Shown piece after piece: positions 26,499 through 35,224 of a stretch of DNA of 64,000 bases. The stretch is taken from assembly GCA_017303895.1 (NCBI GenBank), contig JAFLBF010000002.1, positions 186,001 to 250,000 of the forward strand. Direction: 5' to 3'. The DNA comes from Bacteroidota bacterium. Lineage in GTDB: Bacteria; Bacteroidota; Bacteroidia; 2-12-FULL-35-15. The translations under genes were made by a program, and so were the position numbers. The notes beneath the pieces are model-generated. The model worked only from the letters and a program-made list of their open reading frames with translations. It ran no database searches and had not been told where the DNA came from. Numbering within the stretch: the first letter of the stretch is position 1; every line of letters starts with the position of its first letter.

Positions 26499-29400
26499 AT
26501 GCTGAAGAGTAAAACTAAAATAGAATTGATCAAAGAGGTTGAAAAGCTTCAGCGTAAATTGTCTTCACTTGAGAAAAAGAAAGGGGCTATGGAAATCCCT
26601 ACAGCTCATCTCCTTAAAGGACATATCTGGGAATCGTTTTTTAAAAATTCAGCCAATTTTATTGTAATTGTCGATCAGAAAGGAGTTATTCTCGATATCA
26701 ATCGTATTGTAAAAGGGCTTAAAAGAGCTGATGTAATTGGTGCAAGTGCTTATGATTTTGTTTCGGAGGCGGAACGATCTAAAATGCAAGCCGCAATAAA
26801 AAAAGTATTTAAGAATGGTACTCCGCAAGAGTACAAAATAACAGGGGTGGGTGCCAATCATTTAACGGCATATTATTCAAGCCGGCTTTCTCCTGTCATT
26901 GTAAATAAAAAGATTGTTGCTGTAGCGATCGATACAGTTGATATTACCGCTGAAGAATCCATTAAATCGCAATTGCTTCACAGCGAAGCAAAATATAAAA
27001 AGCTCTCAGAGTCTGCTTTTGAAGGAATTGTTATACATCAAAACGGGAAAGTGGTTGAGATCAATGCTGCCATACAAAGAATATTTGGTTATTCTGAGAA
27101 GCAGATAATTGGTCAGCCGATCTTTAAATTCATCTCTCCCGACTATCATCAAACGGCCATTCAAAAGTTAAGTAACAAAGATGAACAGGTTTATGAGATG
27201 CAAATGTTGAGAAAAGGGAATAAACCTTTTTGGGCAGAACTGGTAGCACGTGAAATTGAATATAATGGGGATAGAGCTAGAGTTGTTGCTATTCGGGATA
27301 TTGATCTTCAAAAAAAATATGAAGAGAATTTAAAGCAAAGTGAAGAGCGTTTTAGAATGTTTGCAGAAAATGCGGTGGACATTATCTCCCGCTATCAGGT
27401 TTTTCCGGAACATAAATTAGAATTCATTAGTCCATCTGTTGAACAAATAACAGGGTATTCTCCTAAAGAATTTTATGCCGATCCGTTTTTAGGCACCAAG
27501 ATCATTCATCCGGAAGATTTAAAAATTCTGACCAGTATGCAAGCTGCTGAAAATGGGAGCTTTGAAAAAAATACGCCTAAGCCTTTGGTGGCCCGTTGGA
27601 TCAAAAAAGATGGGAGCATTATATGGATAGAGACCATCAATAGACCCATTTTTGATAGTCAGAACCGTTTGATAATGGTGGAAGCAGTGGGGAGAGATAT
27701 TACTGAGCGAAAAAAATTAGAAGCCGAGAAAGAATCGGGAGAACAAGCCTTATCTCAGATCTTGAATAACATTGATGAGTTAGTTTATTATATCGAATTT
27801 CAAGCCGATGGCTCACGCAAAGTGAAATATTTAAGTGAGCATATAGAACAAATTCTAGGTGTAAAAAAAGAAGAGTATGATACTTTTGCTAACAAATTCA
27901 TTGAATATGTTCATCCAGAGGAAATAGCAGCATTAAAAGAAAAAAGTAGTTTGATCAAAAAGTCTAAGACGACTCAGAAATTTATTTATAGGTTCTTGCA
28001 TCAAAAGCGCAAAGAATACATTTGGCTGGAAGAAAAGGTGACCCCACAGTTTGATGAAAAAGGAAATCATGTCGGGAACTTTGGTATTACAACAGATGTT
28101 ACTGAACGTGTAGAAGCTGAAAAGGCCTTGAAAAAGAGTGAAGAACGATTTAGAATGTTGGCTGAGAATGCAATGGATGTGATCTATCGATATTCTGTTG
28201 TGCCTACTCCTCATTATGAATATATCAGCCCATCGATTTTAAAAATGTCAGGATATTCTCCTGAAGAATTTTACAATGATCCCTACATTGCTTTCAAAAT
28301 TATTCATCCTGACGATCTTTATCTTTTAGGAGATTCTGAAGAATCGTTAAAAAAGAAGTCAAAGATATCTTCCGTTAAAGATCCTACGGTAATATTACGA
28401 TGGATCAAAAAGGAAGGCTCGGTCATTTGGACAGAAACAAAAACACAAAATGTGTTTAATGAGAAGGGAGAGAAAATTGCTATTGAAGGTATAACTCGAG
28501 ATGTTTCAGCACAAAAAAATAGTGCTGAGAATTATAAAAGTTTGGTGGATGCATCACCGGATGGCGTTTTAATTCATATTGATGGTGCCATCAAATTTGC
28601 GAATCCGAGCGCATTGAGAATTGTTGAGGCGGAGAGTTTTAATGAGATCAAAGAGTTCTCCGCTCTGCATTTTATTGATCCGGAATATCATGATCTGGTG
28701 ATTAGCAGGACTGAGAATGTTAAAAAGGGAGGTGAGGAAAATTTTGCTGAAATAGGTATAAAAACCTTGAAGGGGAAGTCACTTTTCATAGAATCAAAGC
28801 CTATTGCTATAAAATTTGACGGACTGGATGCTATTCAGGTTGTTTTCCATGATATAACAGCTCAAAAAGAGCTGATGAAAGAACAGTTGAGAGCACAGGT
28901 GGCGGAAGAGACGAATCAACGTTTGCAAAAGGAAATATCTGAGCGTATCAAAGCCGAATCAGAACTGAGAGAGGTTCAAAAATATACACGTTTGATCATT
29001 GATAGTTCTATTGATATGATCTGCGCTTCTGATAAAGATGGTTATATAACAGAATTTAATCAAGCAGCACTTGATACTTTTGGATATACATCAGAAGAGA
29101 TCATTGGAAAACACGTTACTATGCTTTATGCTGTTCCGGGAGATAGACAAGAAATTACCGATAGGAGAATTTTTAAAGAGGGAGCCTTTTCCGGAGAGGT
29201 GCTCAACCGGAAAAAAAATGGAGAAGTATTTCTTTCTTTCTTGTCAGCCTCTGCATTGAAAAATGAAAAAGGAGAAATTATTGGTGCAATGGGGGTTTCA
29301 AGAGACATATCAGGAGAAAAGGAAGCAGAACAGCGTCTAAGGGAGCAATCAGCAAAATTGAATGCAGTTTTCGAGAGTAGTTCACACGTTATCTGGACCA

Positions 29401-30368
29401 TCAATCGCGAATATAAGATCACTTCATTCAATACAAACTTTGCGAAGCACATGCAATTGCGTTATGGAGTAAAAGCCGAGTTAGGGCTCGATATGGTAAA
29501 TGGGGATACTGTTTCAACAGAAGAATATAACCGCTTCTGGATCAATAAATACGATGCTGTGTTTAAGGGGAAACCCGACTATTTCGAAACCAAATTGATC
29601 GATAAACATGGAAATCTTGTTTGGAGGGAGATCTATTTGAATCCCATTTTTGATAGTAATGGAAAAGTTATTGAAGTTTCAGGTATAGGACACGACATTA
29701 CTGAGAAAAAATTGGTGGATGAGCAGATCAAACAGTCTCTTCAGGAAAAAGAGGTGCTTTTAAAAGAGGTACACCATCGTGTAAAGAACAATTTACAGGT
29801 GATTTCCAGTATTTTGAACCTGCAGTCCTCTTACGTGAAGGATCAAGGAACACTTAATATCCTGAAAGAGAGTCAAAATAGGATCAAGTCCATGGCTTTT
29901 ATTCATGAAAGCTTGTATCAAACCAAGGACTTCTCCAGCATTAATTTCTCAGAATATGTGGTCAATTTGGCGAATAATTTGATCCATTCCTACTCGAATT
30001 TTGACAACGACATAAAATTAAATCTTGACATTCAAAATGTTTTTCTTAATTTAGACCTGGCAATTCCATGTGGATTAATCATAAATGAGATTGTATCCAA
30101 CGCATTAAAATATGCTTTTGTCGAAAATAGTGAAGGTGGAGAGATCACAATAGTGATGAAAAGTGACGGTGAGAACTTGACACTGAACATTGGGGATAAC
30201 GGAATTGGATTGCCACCGGATATTGATTACCGAAATACAGAGTCCTTAGGTTTGCAGTTAGTAGTTACGCTTACAGACCAGCTTAACGGAATAATTGAGC
30301 TGGATAGCCAAAAGGGCACGAATTATAAAATAGTTTTTAACCAGAACCAAGCTAAAAATAGAATATAA
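26499..30368 (+). CDS. Multi-PAS sensor histidine kinase (HisKA_2 type)
   Basis: 1289 residues, no signal peptide and no clear membrane segment, so it is probably cytosolic. A short N-terminal coiled coil is followed by about eight PAS domains (roughly 45-155, 165-275, 285-405, 420-540, 550-675, 685-795, 835-945, 955-1075), several with PAC ends such as [10 protein letters not shown] and [16 protein letters not shown]3 and PAS5 are near duplicates ([10 protein letters not shown] / [10 protein letters not shown]). The catalytic core begins [23 protein letters not shown] with the phospho-accepting His near 1091, typical of HisKA_2. The ATPase has [12 protein letters not shown] and [10 protein letters not shown]. 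Its stop overlaps the start of the response regulator gene. Confidence 0.93.
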   Translation: MLKSKTKIELIKEVEKLQRKLSSLEKKKGAMEIPTAHLLKGHIWESFFKNSANFIVIVDQKGVILDINRIVKGLKRADVIGASAYDFVSEAERSKMQAAIKKVFKNGTPQEYKITGVGANHLTAYYSSRLSPVIVNKKIVAVAIDTVDITAEESIKSQLLHSEAKYKKLSESAFEGIVIHQNGKVVEINAAIQRIFGYSEKQIIGQPIFKFISPDYHQTAIQKLSNKDEQVYEMQMLRKGNKPFWAELVAREIEYNGDRARVVAIRDIDLQKKYEENLKQSEERFRMFAENAVDIISRYQVFPEHKLEFISPSVEQITGYSPKEFYADPFLGTKIIHPEDLKILTSMQAAENGSFEKNTPKPLVARWIKKDGSIIWIETINRPIFDSQNRLIMVEAVGRDITERKKLEAEKESGEQALSQILNNIDELVYYIEFQADGSRKVKYLSEHIEQILGVKKEEYDTFANKFIEYVHPEEIAALKEKSSLIKKSKTTQKFIYRFLHQKRKEYIWLEEKVTPQFDEKGNHVGNFGITTDVTERVEAEKALKKSEERFRMLAENAMDVIYRYSVVPTPHYEYISPSILKMSGYSPEEFYNDPYIAFKIIHPDDLYLLGDSEESLKKKSKISSVKDPTVILRWIKKEGSVIWTETKTQNVFNEKGEKIAIEGITRDVSAQKNSAENYKSLVDASPDGVLIHIDGAIKFANPSALRIVEAESFNEIKEFSALHFIDPEYHDLVISRTENVKKGGEENFAEIGIKTLKGKSLFIESKPIAIKFDGLDAIQVVFHDITAQKELMKEQLRAQVAEETNQRLQKEISERIKAESELREVQKYTRLIIDSSIDMICASDKDGYITEFNQAALDTFGYTSEEIIGKHVTMLYAVPGDRQEITDRRIFKEGAFSGEVLNRKKNGEVFLSFLSASALKNEKGEIIGAMGVSRDISGEKEAEQRLREQSAKLNAVFESSSHVIWTINREYKITSFNTNFAKHMQLRYGVKAELGLDMVNGDTVSTEEYNRFWINKYDAVFKGKPDYFETKLIDKHGNLVWREIYLNPIFDSNGKVIEVSGIGHDITEKKLVDEQIKQSLQEKEVLLKEVHHRVKNNLQVISSILNLQSSYVKDQGTLNILKESQNRIKSMAFIHESLYQTKDFSSINFSEYVVNLANNLIHSYSNFDNDIKLNLDIQNVFLNLDLAIPCGLIINEIVSNALKYAFVENSEGGEITIVMKSDGENLTLNIGDNGIGLPPDIDYRNTESLGLQLVVTLTDQLNGIIELDSQKGTNYKIVFNQNQAKNRI

Positions 30369-31120
30369 TGTCAAAAACAAACATTTTAGTTGTAGAAGAC
30401 GAAAGCATCGTTGCGAAGGACATACAACATAGTCTGAAAAAATTGGGCTATACTGTTGTGGGTATCTGCTCAAATGGAGAAGATGCAATTAAAACTGCAG
30501 AGGAATTGAAGCCGGATCTGGTTTTGATGGATATCATGCTAAAAGGAGATATGAGCGGTATTGAAGCAGCTTCGTTTATTCGCGAAAAATTTAACATTCC
30601 TGTTATCTATTTAACAGCTTATGCAGATGAAAGTACATTAAGCAAAGCAAAAGTGTCTGAGCCTTATGGATATATCATCAAGCCATTCAAAGAAATAGAT
30701 CTTCATACCTCTATTGAAATGGCGGTTTATAAACACGAAAAGGAATCTGACATCAAAAAAGAGCGTGATTTCCTATATTCGATCGTGGAAAATAAAGAGT
30801 CGAAAGATATTATTTTCGTGAAGTCAAATTCCCGTTTGGTAAAAGTAAAAACAAGTGATATCTACTTTGTAGAAGCATTGAAAGATTATGTGGTGATCAA
30901 TACGGCTAATGCACGATATACTATCCATTCTACCATGAAAGATATTGAGAAGAAATTACCTTCTTCTGACTTTATCCGTGTGCACCGTTCTTTTATTGTT
31001 CGTATCGACAAGATCGTTGCAATTGAACAACCGAACTTGATCTTAGAAGACGATAAAAAATTAATTCCGATCGGTGGGTCTTACAAGGATGATCTTGCGA
31101 ATCGATTGAATATGGTATAA
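30368..31120 (+). CDS. LytTR-type response regulator
   Basis: 250 residues. Receiver domain 1-120 with acidic pair ED (10-11), phospho-acceptor Asp55 in VLMDIML, Thr in YLTAYAD and Lys in IIKPFKE. A linker with a coiled-coil feel leads to a LytTR DNA-binding domain (about 140-245; [33 protein letters not shown]). TAATG overlap with the kinase shows translational coupling, so the pair should act together. Targets are unknown; LytTR sites are usually direct repeats upstream of regulated genes. Confidence 0.94.
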   Translation: MSKTNILVVEDESIVAKDIQHSLKKLGYTVVGICSNGEDAIKTAEELKPDLVLMDIMLKGDMSGIEAASFIREKFNIPVIYLTAYADESTLSKAKVSEPYGYIIKPFKEIDLHTSIEMAVYKHEKESDIKKERDFLYSIVENKESKDIIFVKSNSRLVKVKTSDIYFVEALKDYVVINTANARYTIHSTMKDIEKKLPSSDFIRVHRSFIVRIDKIVAIEQPNLILEDDKKLIPIGGSYKDDLANRLNMV

Positions 31121-31133
31121 TAGATTTTTCTAT

Positions 31134-31174
31134 AATTAAAAAGCCCCGACCAATTTGGCCGGGGCTTTTTAATT
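31134..31174. terminator. Bidirectional terminator ending the adhesin/kinase operon
   Basis: Perfect 15-bp stem (31134-31148 with 31160-31174), core AAAAAGCCCCG / CGGGGCTTTTT. It serves both the operon and the convergent CstB-like gene. Confidence 0.92.
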
Positions 31175-32588
31175 ATAATAATGTGGTAGGACAAACATAC
31201 GCTGTTTTGGGAACATCGAGTTTTTTTATTTCATTGAAGCCTCCTGTTACATCCACAAAGTTGCTCCAGCCTCTTTGTTTTAAGATGGAAGCAGCGATCA
31301 TACTTCTGTAGCCACCTGCACAATGTAATATAAATGCTTTATCTTTTGGAAACTCCACCAAATGATCATTGATCTGATTCAACGGAATATTAACAGCTCC
31401 TACCAGGTGCTCTGAATCGAATTCACTCTTTTTTCGAACATCGATCACCACAGGGGCTTCTTTTTTTAATTGATCAGCAAACTCTTCCGGACTAATTCGA
31501 TTCACTGTTTCTATTTCTTTCCCTGCTTCTTTCCAAGCATTAAAGCCTCCTTTTAAAAATCCGATCGTATTGTCGTATCCCACTCTTGATAATCGGATGA
31601 TCGTTTCTTCTTCTTTGCCTTCATCTGTTACCAGTAAAATCTCCTGTTTAATATCACTGATCATTTCTCCTACCCACATCGCAAAATTGCTGTCAATTCC
31701 TATGTTGATACTGTTCGGTATAAATCCTTTTGCAAAGTCGGCTGCTTTTCTGCTATCGAGGATCAATGCTTTTGTTTCATTTGCCACAAGTTCAAATTCA
31801 GTTGCATTCAAAGGCTTGTAACCTCTTTCCATGACAGTATCCAAGCTTTCATACCCTTTTATATTCATCAACACATTCTTTGGGAAGTATCCCGGAGGAG
31901 TTGTTAATCCGTTTAAAAGTGTTTTTATGAATTCTTCTTTACTCATATCCGGACGTAATGCATAGTTTACTTTTTTCTGATTACCCAGTGTATCAGTCGT
32001 TTCTTTACTCATCATTTTACCACAAGCACTTCCTGCACCATGGTTTGGATAAACGATCAGATCATCGCTTAAAGGCATGATCTTATTTCTTAATGAGTCG
32101 AATAAGTGGGCCGCTAATTTCTCTTGAGTCAGATCTGCGATCACATGCTGTGCCAGGTCAGGTCGGCCTACATCTCCTATAAATAAAGTATCACCGGTAA
32201 TGATCCCATGCTCTTTTCCTTTCTCATCAATGAGCATATATGTTGTACTCTCCATAGTATGTCCGGGAGTATGGATCGCTTTTATCGTATAATTTCCAAC
32301 TTTAAATAATTGTCCGTCCTCAGCTACTACAGCTTCAAATCCGGGCTTTGCCGTTGGACCATAAACGATCGTTGCACCGGTTTTTTTTGCCAGATCCAAG
32401 TGACCACTTACAAAGTCGGCATGGAAATGTGTTTCAAAAACATACTTGATCTTTGCATTGTCTTTTTCTGCTCGTTTGATATAGGGAAGAACGTCTCTTA
32501 ATGGATCAAATATAGCAGCTTCACCATTGTTTTCAATATAATAGGCAGCATGAGCGATGCAGCCGGTATAAATTTGTTCTACTTTCAT
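31173..32588 (-). CDS. MBL-fold persulfide dioxygenase with pseudo-rhodanese and rhodanese domains (CstB-like)
   Basis: 471 residues from the ATG at 32586-32588. Residues 1-250 form a metallo-beta-lactamase fold of the ETHE1 persulfide dioxygenase group: HFHADFVSGH, HTPGHTMESTTY, GDTLFIGDVGRPDL and VYPNHGAGSACG supply the iron ligands. Two rhodanese domains follow. The first (about 265-365) lacks the catalytic Cys (LLVTDEGKEEE where the loop should be). The second (about 375-465) has an intact loop HCAGGYRS. This three-part order equals S. aureus CstB, which oxidises persulfide and makes thiosulfate. It would protect against sulfide. No cst regulator is adjacent. Confidence 0.9.
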   Translation of the reverse strand: MKVEQIYTGCIAHAAYYIENNGEAAIFDPLRDVLPYIKRAEKDNAKIKYVFETHFHADFVSGHLDLAKKTGATIVYGPTAKPGFEAVVAEDGQLFKVGNYTIKAIHTPGHTMESTTYMLIDEKGKEHGIITGDTLFIGDVGRPDLAQHVIADLTQEKLAAHLFDSLRNKIMPLSDDLIVYPNHGAGSACGKMMSKETTDTLGNQKKVNYALRPDMSKEEFIKTLLNGLTTPPGYFPKNVLMNIKGYESLDTVMERGYKPLNATEFELVANETKALILDSRKAADFAKGFIPNSINIGIDSNFAMWVGEMISDIKQEILLVTDEGKEEETIIRLSRVGYDNTIGFLKGGFNAWKEAGKEIETVNRISPEEFADQLKKEAPVVIDVRKKSEFDSEHLVGAVNIPLNQINDHLVEFPKDKAFILHCAGGYRSMIAASILKQRGWSNFVDVTGGFNEIKKLDVPKTAYVCPTTLL

Positions 32589-32974
32589 AATATGATAGTT
32601 TTTTGATTTCTGAAACAAAGGTAGATGGCCGGGAAATAATGCACAGTGATATTCGTCACATTTTAAAGAAATAGGAGGGGATACCCAAGAGTTGTTCTAC
32701 GTGTTTTTGAGAGTAATGTTTTGTGAATTTTTCTTTTGAAATACCGCTGCTAATTAATGAACAGCGGCTGTTCATATTTAATGCTTTAAAAGCGAACCTT
32801 TAAAAGGATCGAGCGTACAAGATGCCCAAAACTAAAACTACTCCTACCCGGAACCCTGTGTTCTCTGAGGATGATACAGGGCTGGTAAAACATTAACAAT
32901 CGAACAATCAATTATTTTCTGAACTAAAAATTTAATCAATATGAAAAAATATTCACATTCTAAACTTATGAAAC
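32589..32974. other. 386-bp gene-free region
   Basis: It separates the CstB-like gene from the helical secreted protein. It holds a short hairpin (CCGCTG / CAGCGG, about 32746-32770). Short ORFs at 32822 (24 codons) and 32941 (about 42 codons) are not convincing. No repeat or RNA gene was seen. Confidence 0.4.
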
Positions 32975-33601
32975 ATGAAAACGAAATTGATCATTCTAAC
33001 AATGTTTGCTTTTGCCATTCAGGTAATGGTAAAAAGCCAAACGCCCGCCAACCTGGCTTTTCAACATAATCCGAATTATGTTTTGGGTTATGCCTATTAC
33101 ACCGAGGAAGAGCGTAGAGCCTTTTCTCTGGTACAAGATCCATCAGAACTGTACATACAGTCAGAACATCTCATCGAAAAAGCTCAAAAGCTAAAAAATG
33201 ATGCGCGAACTAAACAAGGCGCTGAACGTGATCGTCTAAACAAAGAGGTCAAAGAATTATACAAAAAGGCAGAAGTATGTCAATTAGCTGCATCCGAACT
33301 TCTAGCATATTACAACAGAGTTGAGTTTAGTATTTGCAAAGCTTCTTTTATAACACTGTTAAATTGTTATTCCGAAACCGATAGTGTTACCATTCAATCG
33401 AAAAAATTATTGTTAGCTGCAGTCAGAGCGTTTAGATTGGCGAAAGAAATGCGTGAAGAAGCCTATGCTCAAGTTACTAATGCCGCTATTATTGCTAATT
33501 TGAGACTGGCCGAAGAAAAAGAATTGTTGGCACTACGTAAATTGGTGGAAGCAAGGGAATTGTTAAAAACAGGAATATCAATTGTATTAGCAACCCGATA
33601 A
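32975..33601 (+). CDS. Hypothetical exported helical protein
   Basis: 208 residues. Signal peptide 1-21 (IQVMVKSQ). The mature protein is largely alpha-helical and Ala/Glu/Lys/Leu-rich, with heptad-like stretches (SEHLIEKAQKLKNDARTKQG; EMREEAYAQVTNAAIIANL) that suggest coiled coils or a periplasmic helical bundle. A near-N-terminal motif YYTEEERRAF and one or two Cys are its other visible traits. Family not recognised. It is single and converges on the DUF6340-like gene through a shared terminator. Confidence 0.65.
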   Translation: MKTKLIILTMFAFAIQVMVKSQTPANLAFQHNPNYVLGYAYYTEEERRAFSLVQDPSELYIQSEHLIEKAQKLKNDARTKQGAERDRLNKEVKELYKKAEVCQLAASELLAYYNRVEFSICKASFITLLNCYSETDSVTIQSKKLLLAAVRAFRLAKEMREEAYAQVTNAAIIANLRLAEEKELLALRKLVEARELLKTGISIVLATR

Positions 33602-33637
33602 AAATAAAAGCCGGAACATTGTTTCGGCTTTTATTTT
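33601..33637. terminator. Bidirectional terminator
   Basis: Stem AAAATAAAAGCCGGAAC (33601-33617) with GTTTCGGCTTTTATTTT (33621-33637), one mismatch, between convergent genes. It overlaps the stop codon of the 32975 gene by one base and that of the 33637 gene by one base. Confidence 0.88.
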
Positions 33638-34641
33638 TATTCTACATTGATGCGATACTTTAATACATTAGCGTAGTCTCTTCCTAATTTATTTCCATAG
33701 TCTTCATACGATTTTTTTGCCCAAGCCAGTGCTTCATCTGTTTTGCCAAGGACTTCACATGCTACAGCTAAGTTCAAACAAGCCCGGCCTGCATTTTTGC
33801 CGCTCGATTTTTGAGCAATGTCCAGCCATACATCATAAGCACCTTTCCAATTTGCTACTTCCGATTTTCTGAATCCGGCTTTAAACTGTTCTTTGAAAGC
33901 TCCCTTCCCTTTTTTATACAGATCACGCTTTACATAATAATAGCTTGGTAAAAAACGGTAGATGTACTGTTCACCTGCTGCATAAGCTGTTTGTGGAAGC
34001 GCTTCCGGTGGAGGAAGATTGAGCGTTCCACCTGTATTGAACGTTAGATAATTGGTGGATTGATACTGATCGATTATTTTTTTGTTCACCGGATCATACA
34101 TTCTCCAATAAGCTACTACGTTCATTCGGATTTGACTGGGTGGAGCTGTAGTCCCCGTTGCACCCGCTAATACACTATTGAGTTGATTGTTCACAGCACT
34201 TAAAAGGAGGTCGGAATTAGAATCAAACATTTCTAAAACAAGTAAAGCATCTGCTTTGGTGGAATCACAGATCTGTTGTACGATCTTCCAGTCGAGTATA
34301 TCCGGTGTAACACGGGTGCCTGTTCCCATTAATCTTGTTTTTGCAGGAAACACTATTGAGATCCCTTGATGTCCGTTAAAGCGGTCGTATACTGCTTTCA
34401 AGCATTCATCCGATGCTAATTTATCTGATCCTGCTATCTCACCTGTTAGAATAGATTCAGCAACATTATTTGTATTGTTTTCCTCAGGAGACAATGAGCG
34501 ATTCACGATTGCGATCGTTTTGATGTTTTCAGGAAGATACATGGAAGGTTCGTTTGGATATTTCAAACGGACAAACCCATATTTTGAGCAACTGCTGATA
34601 AGGATTACAACTAATATTAATGAAGTAAATTTTATTTTCAT
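33637..34641 (-). CDS. Lipoprotein of the DUF6340 type
   Basis: 334 residues with lipobox LISSC (Cys18). After the lipid anchor the protein reads YGFVRLKYPNEPSMYLPENIKTIAIVNRS, typical of a Bacteroidota-only lipoprotein group, and a C-terminal helical repeat-like part (GRACLNLAVACEVLGKTDEALAWAKKSYEDYG) that resembles a TPR pair. The middle contains a short loop rich in Gly/Thr/Pro. Function unknown. The TPR-like end suggests protein contacts in the cell envelope. It is followed downstream only by a terminator. Confidence 0.7.
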   Translation of the reverse strand: MKIKFTSLILVVILISSCSKYGFVRLKYPNEPSMYLPENIKTIAIVNRSLSPEENNTNNVAESILTGEIAGSDKLASDECLKAVYDRFNGHQGISIVFPAKTRLMGTGTRVTPDILDWKIVQQICDSTKADALLVLEMFDSNSDLLLSAVNNQLNSVLAGATGTTAPPSQIRMNVVAYWRMYDPVNKKIIDQYQSTNYLTFNTGGTLNLPPPEALPQTAYAAGEQYIYRFLPSYYYVKRDLYKKGKGAFKEQFKAGFRKSEVANWKGAYDVWLDIAQKSSGKNAGRACLNLAVACEVLGKTDEALAWAKKSYEDYGNKLGRDYANVLKYRINVE

Positions 34642-34689
34642 GAGATCGTTTTTAGCCTGCTTGGCAAATAGTATTCCAAATTACAAAAA

Positions 34690-35169
34690 TTATAGTTCGA
34701 TGCCTAGTCTTTCAAGATCCGCTTTATGGTCGTACTGAAGATCTTCATGTAGCTTACCGTATGCTATTTTTATTTTATCAATCTCGCGATAATATAAATT
34801 ACTGATGATCTTACTTGCATCCAGGTCGATGCGCGCTTTCTTGATCAACTGACAGAAATAGGATCGTAGTTCTATTTCGGTAGATTTTGATTTTGAGTTT
34901 TTGATCAATTTGTTCAAATGCCTCACCACCTTTTGCAAACCTTTTTTTGTTGTGAAAGTGGTTTTACGGCTTACCGTATAAAATACATCATCTAAATGTA
35001 CTTTTGCTTCTTTAACATACTGTTCTTCATTTGCTGAACCGAATAATAAATAGATCAAATAGTCTTTGTTCTCTTTTTTGAATTTGGTAAGTTTCATGCA
35101 TATATCCAACAACTCTTTTTGTGAGTAGTTGGATAATTCTTTTTGCAGCTGGCTGACAGTTGGTTTCAT
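34690..35169 (-). CDS. Hypothetical helical protein
   Basis: 159 residues, no signal peptide, Lys/Leu-rich and predicted mostly alpha-helical. N-terminal LQKELSNYSQKELLDICMKL and LTKFKKENKDYLIYLLF look like conserved packing helices. I do not recognise the family, but its style matches conserved cytosolic proteins of Bacteroidota. It is bounded by the A2M terminator upstream and lies 48 bp from the DUF6340-like start. Confidence 0.6.
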   Translation of the reverse strand: MKPTVSQLQKELSNYSQKELLDICMKLTKFKKENKDYLIYLLFGSANEEQYVKEAKVHLDDVFYTVSRKTTFTTKKGLQKVVRHLNKLIKNSKSKSTEIELRSYFCQLIKKARIDLDASKIISNLYYREIDKIKIAYGKLHEDLQYDHKADLERLGIEL

Positions 35170-35183
35170 GTGTTAAAGTTATA

Positions 35184-35224
35184 AAATAAAGAGCCGAAAC
35201 AATTTTGTTTCGGCTCTTTATTTT
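35184..35224 (-). terminator. Rho-independent terminator of the A2M gene
   Basis: Perfect 19-bp stem with core AAGAGCCGAAACAA / TTGTTTCGGCTCTT around 35203-35204. Read on the reverse strand it lies directly behind the A2M stop codon. Confidence 0.88.

Noticed and set aside
32822-32896. 24-codon ORF starting MPKTKTTPTRNP
   Set aside because: Too short, no family resemblance and no clear promoter or leader.
32941-33070. Short ORF of about 42 codons overlapping the start of the 32975 gene
   Set aside because: It overlaps the signal peptide region of a better supported gene in another frame and shows no motif.
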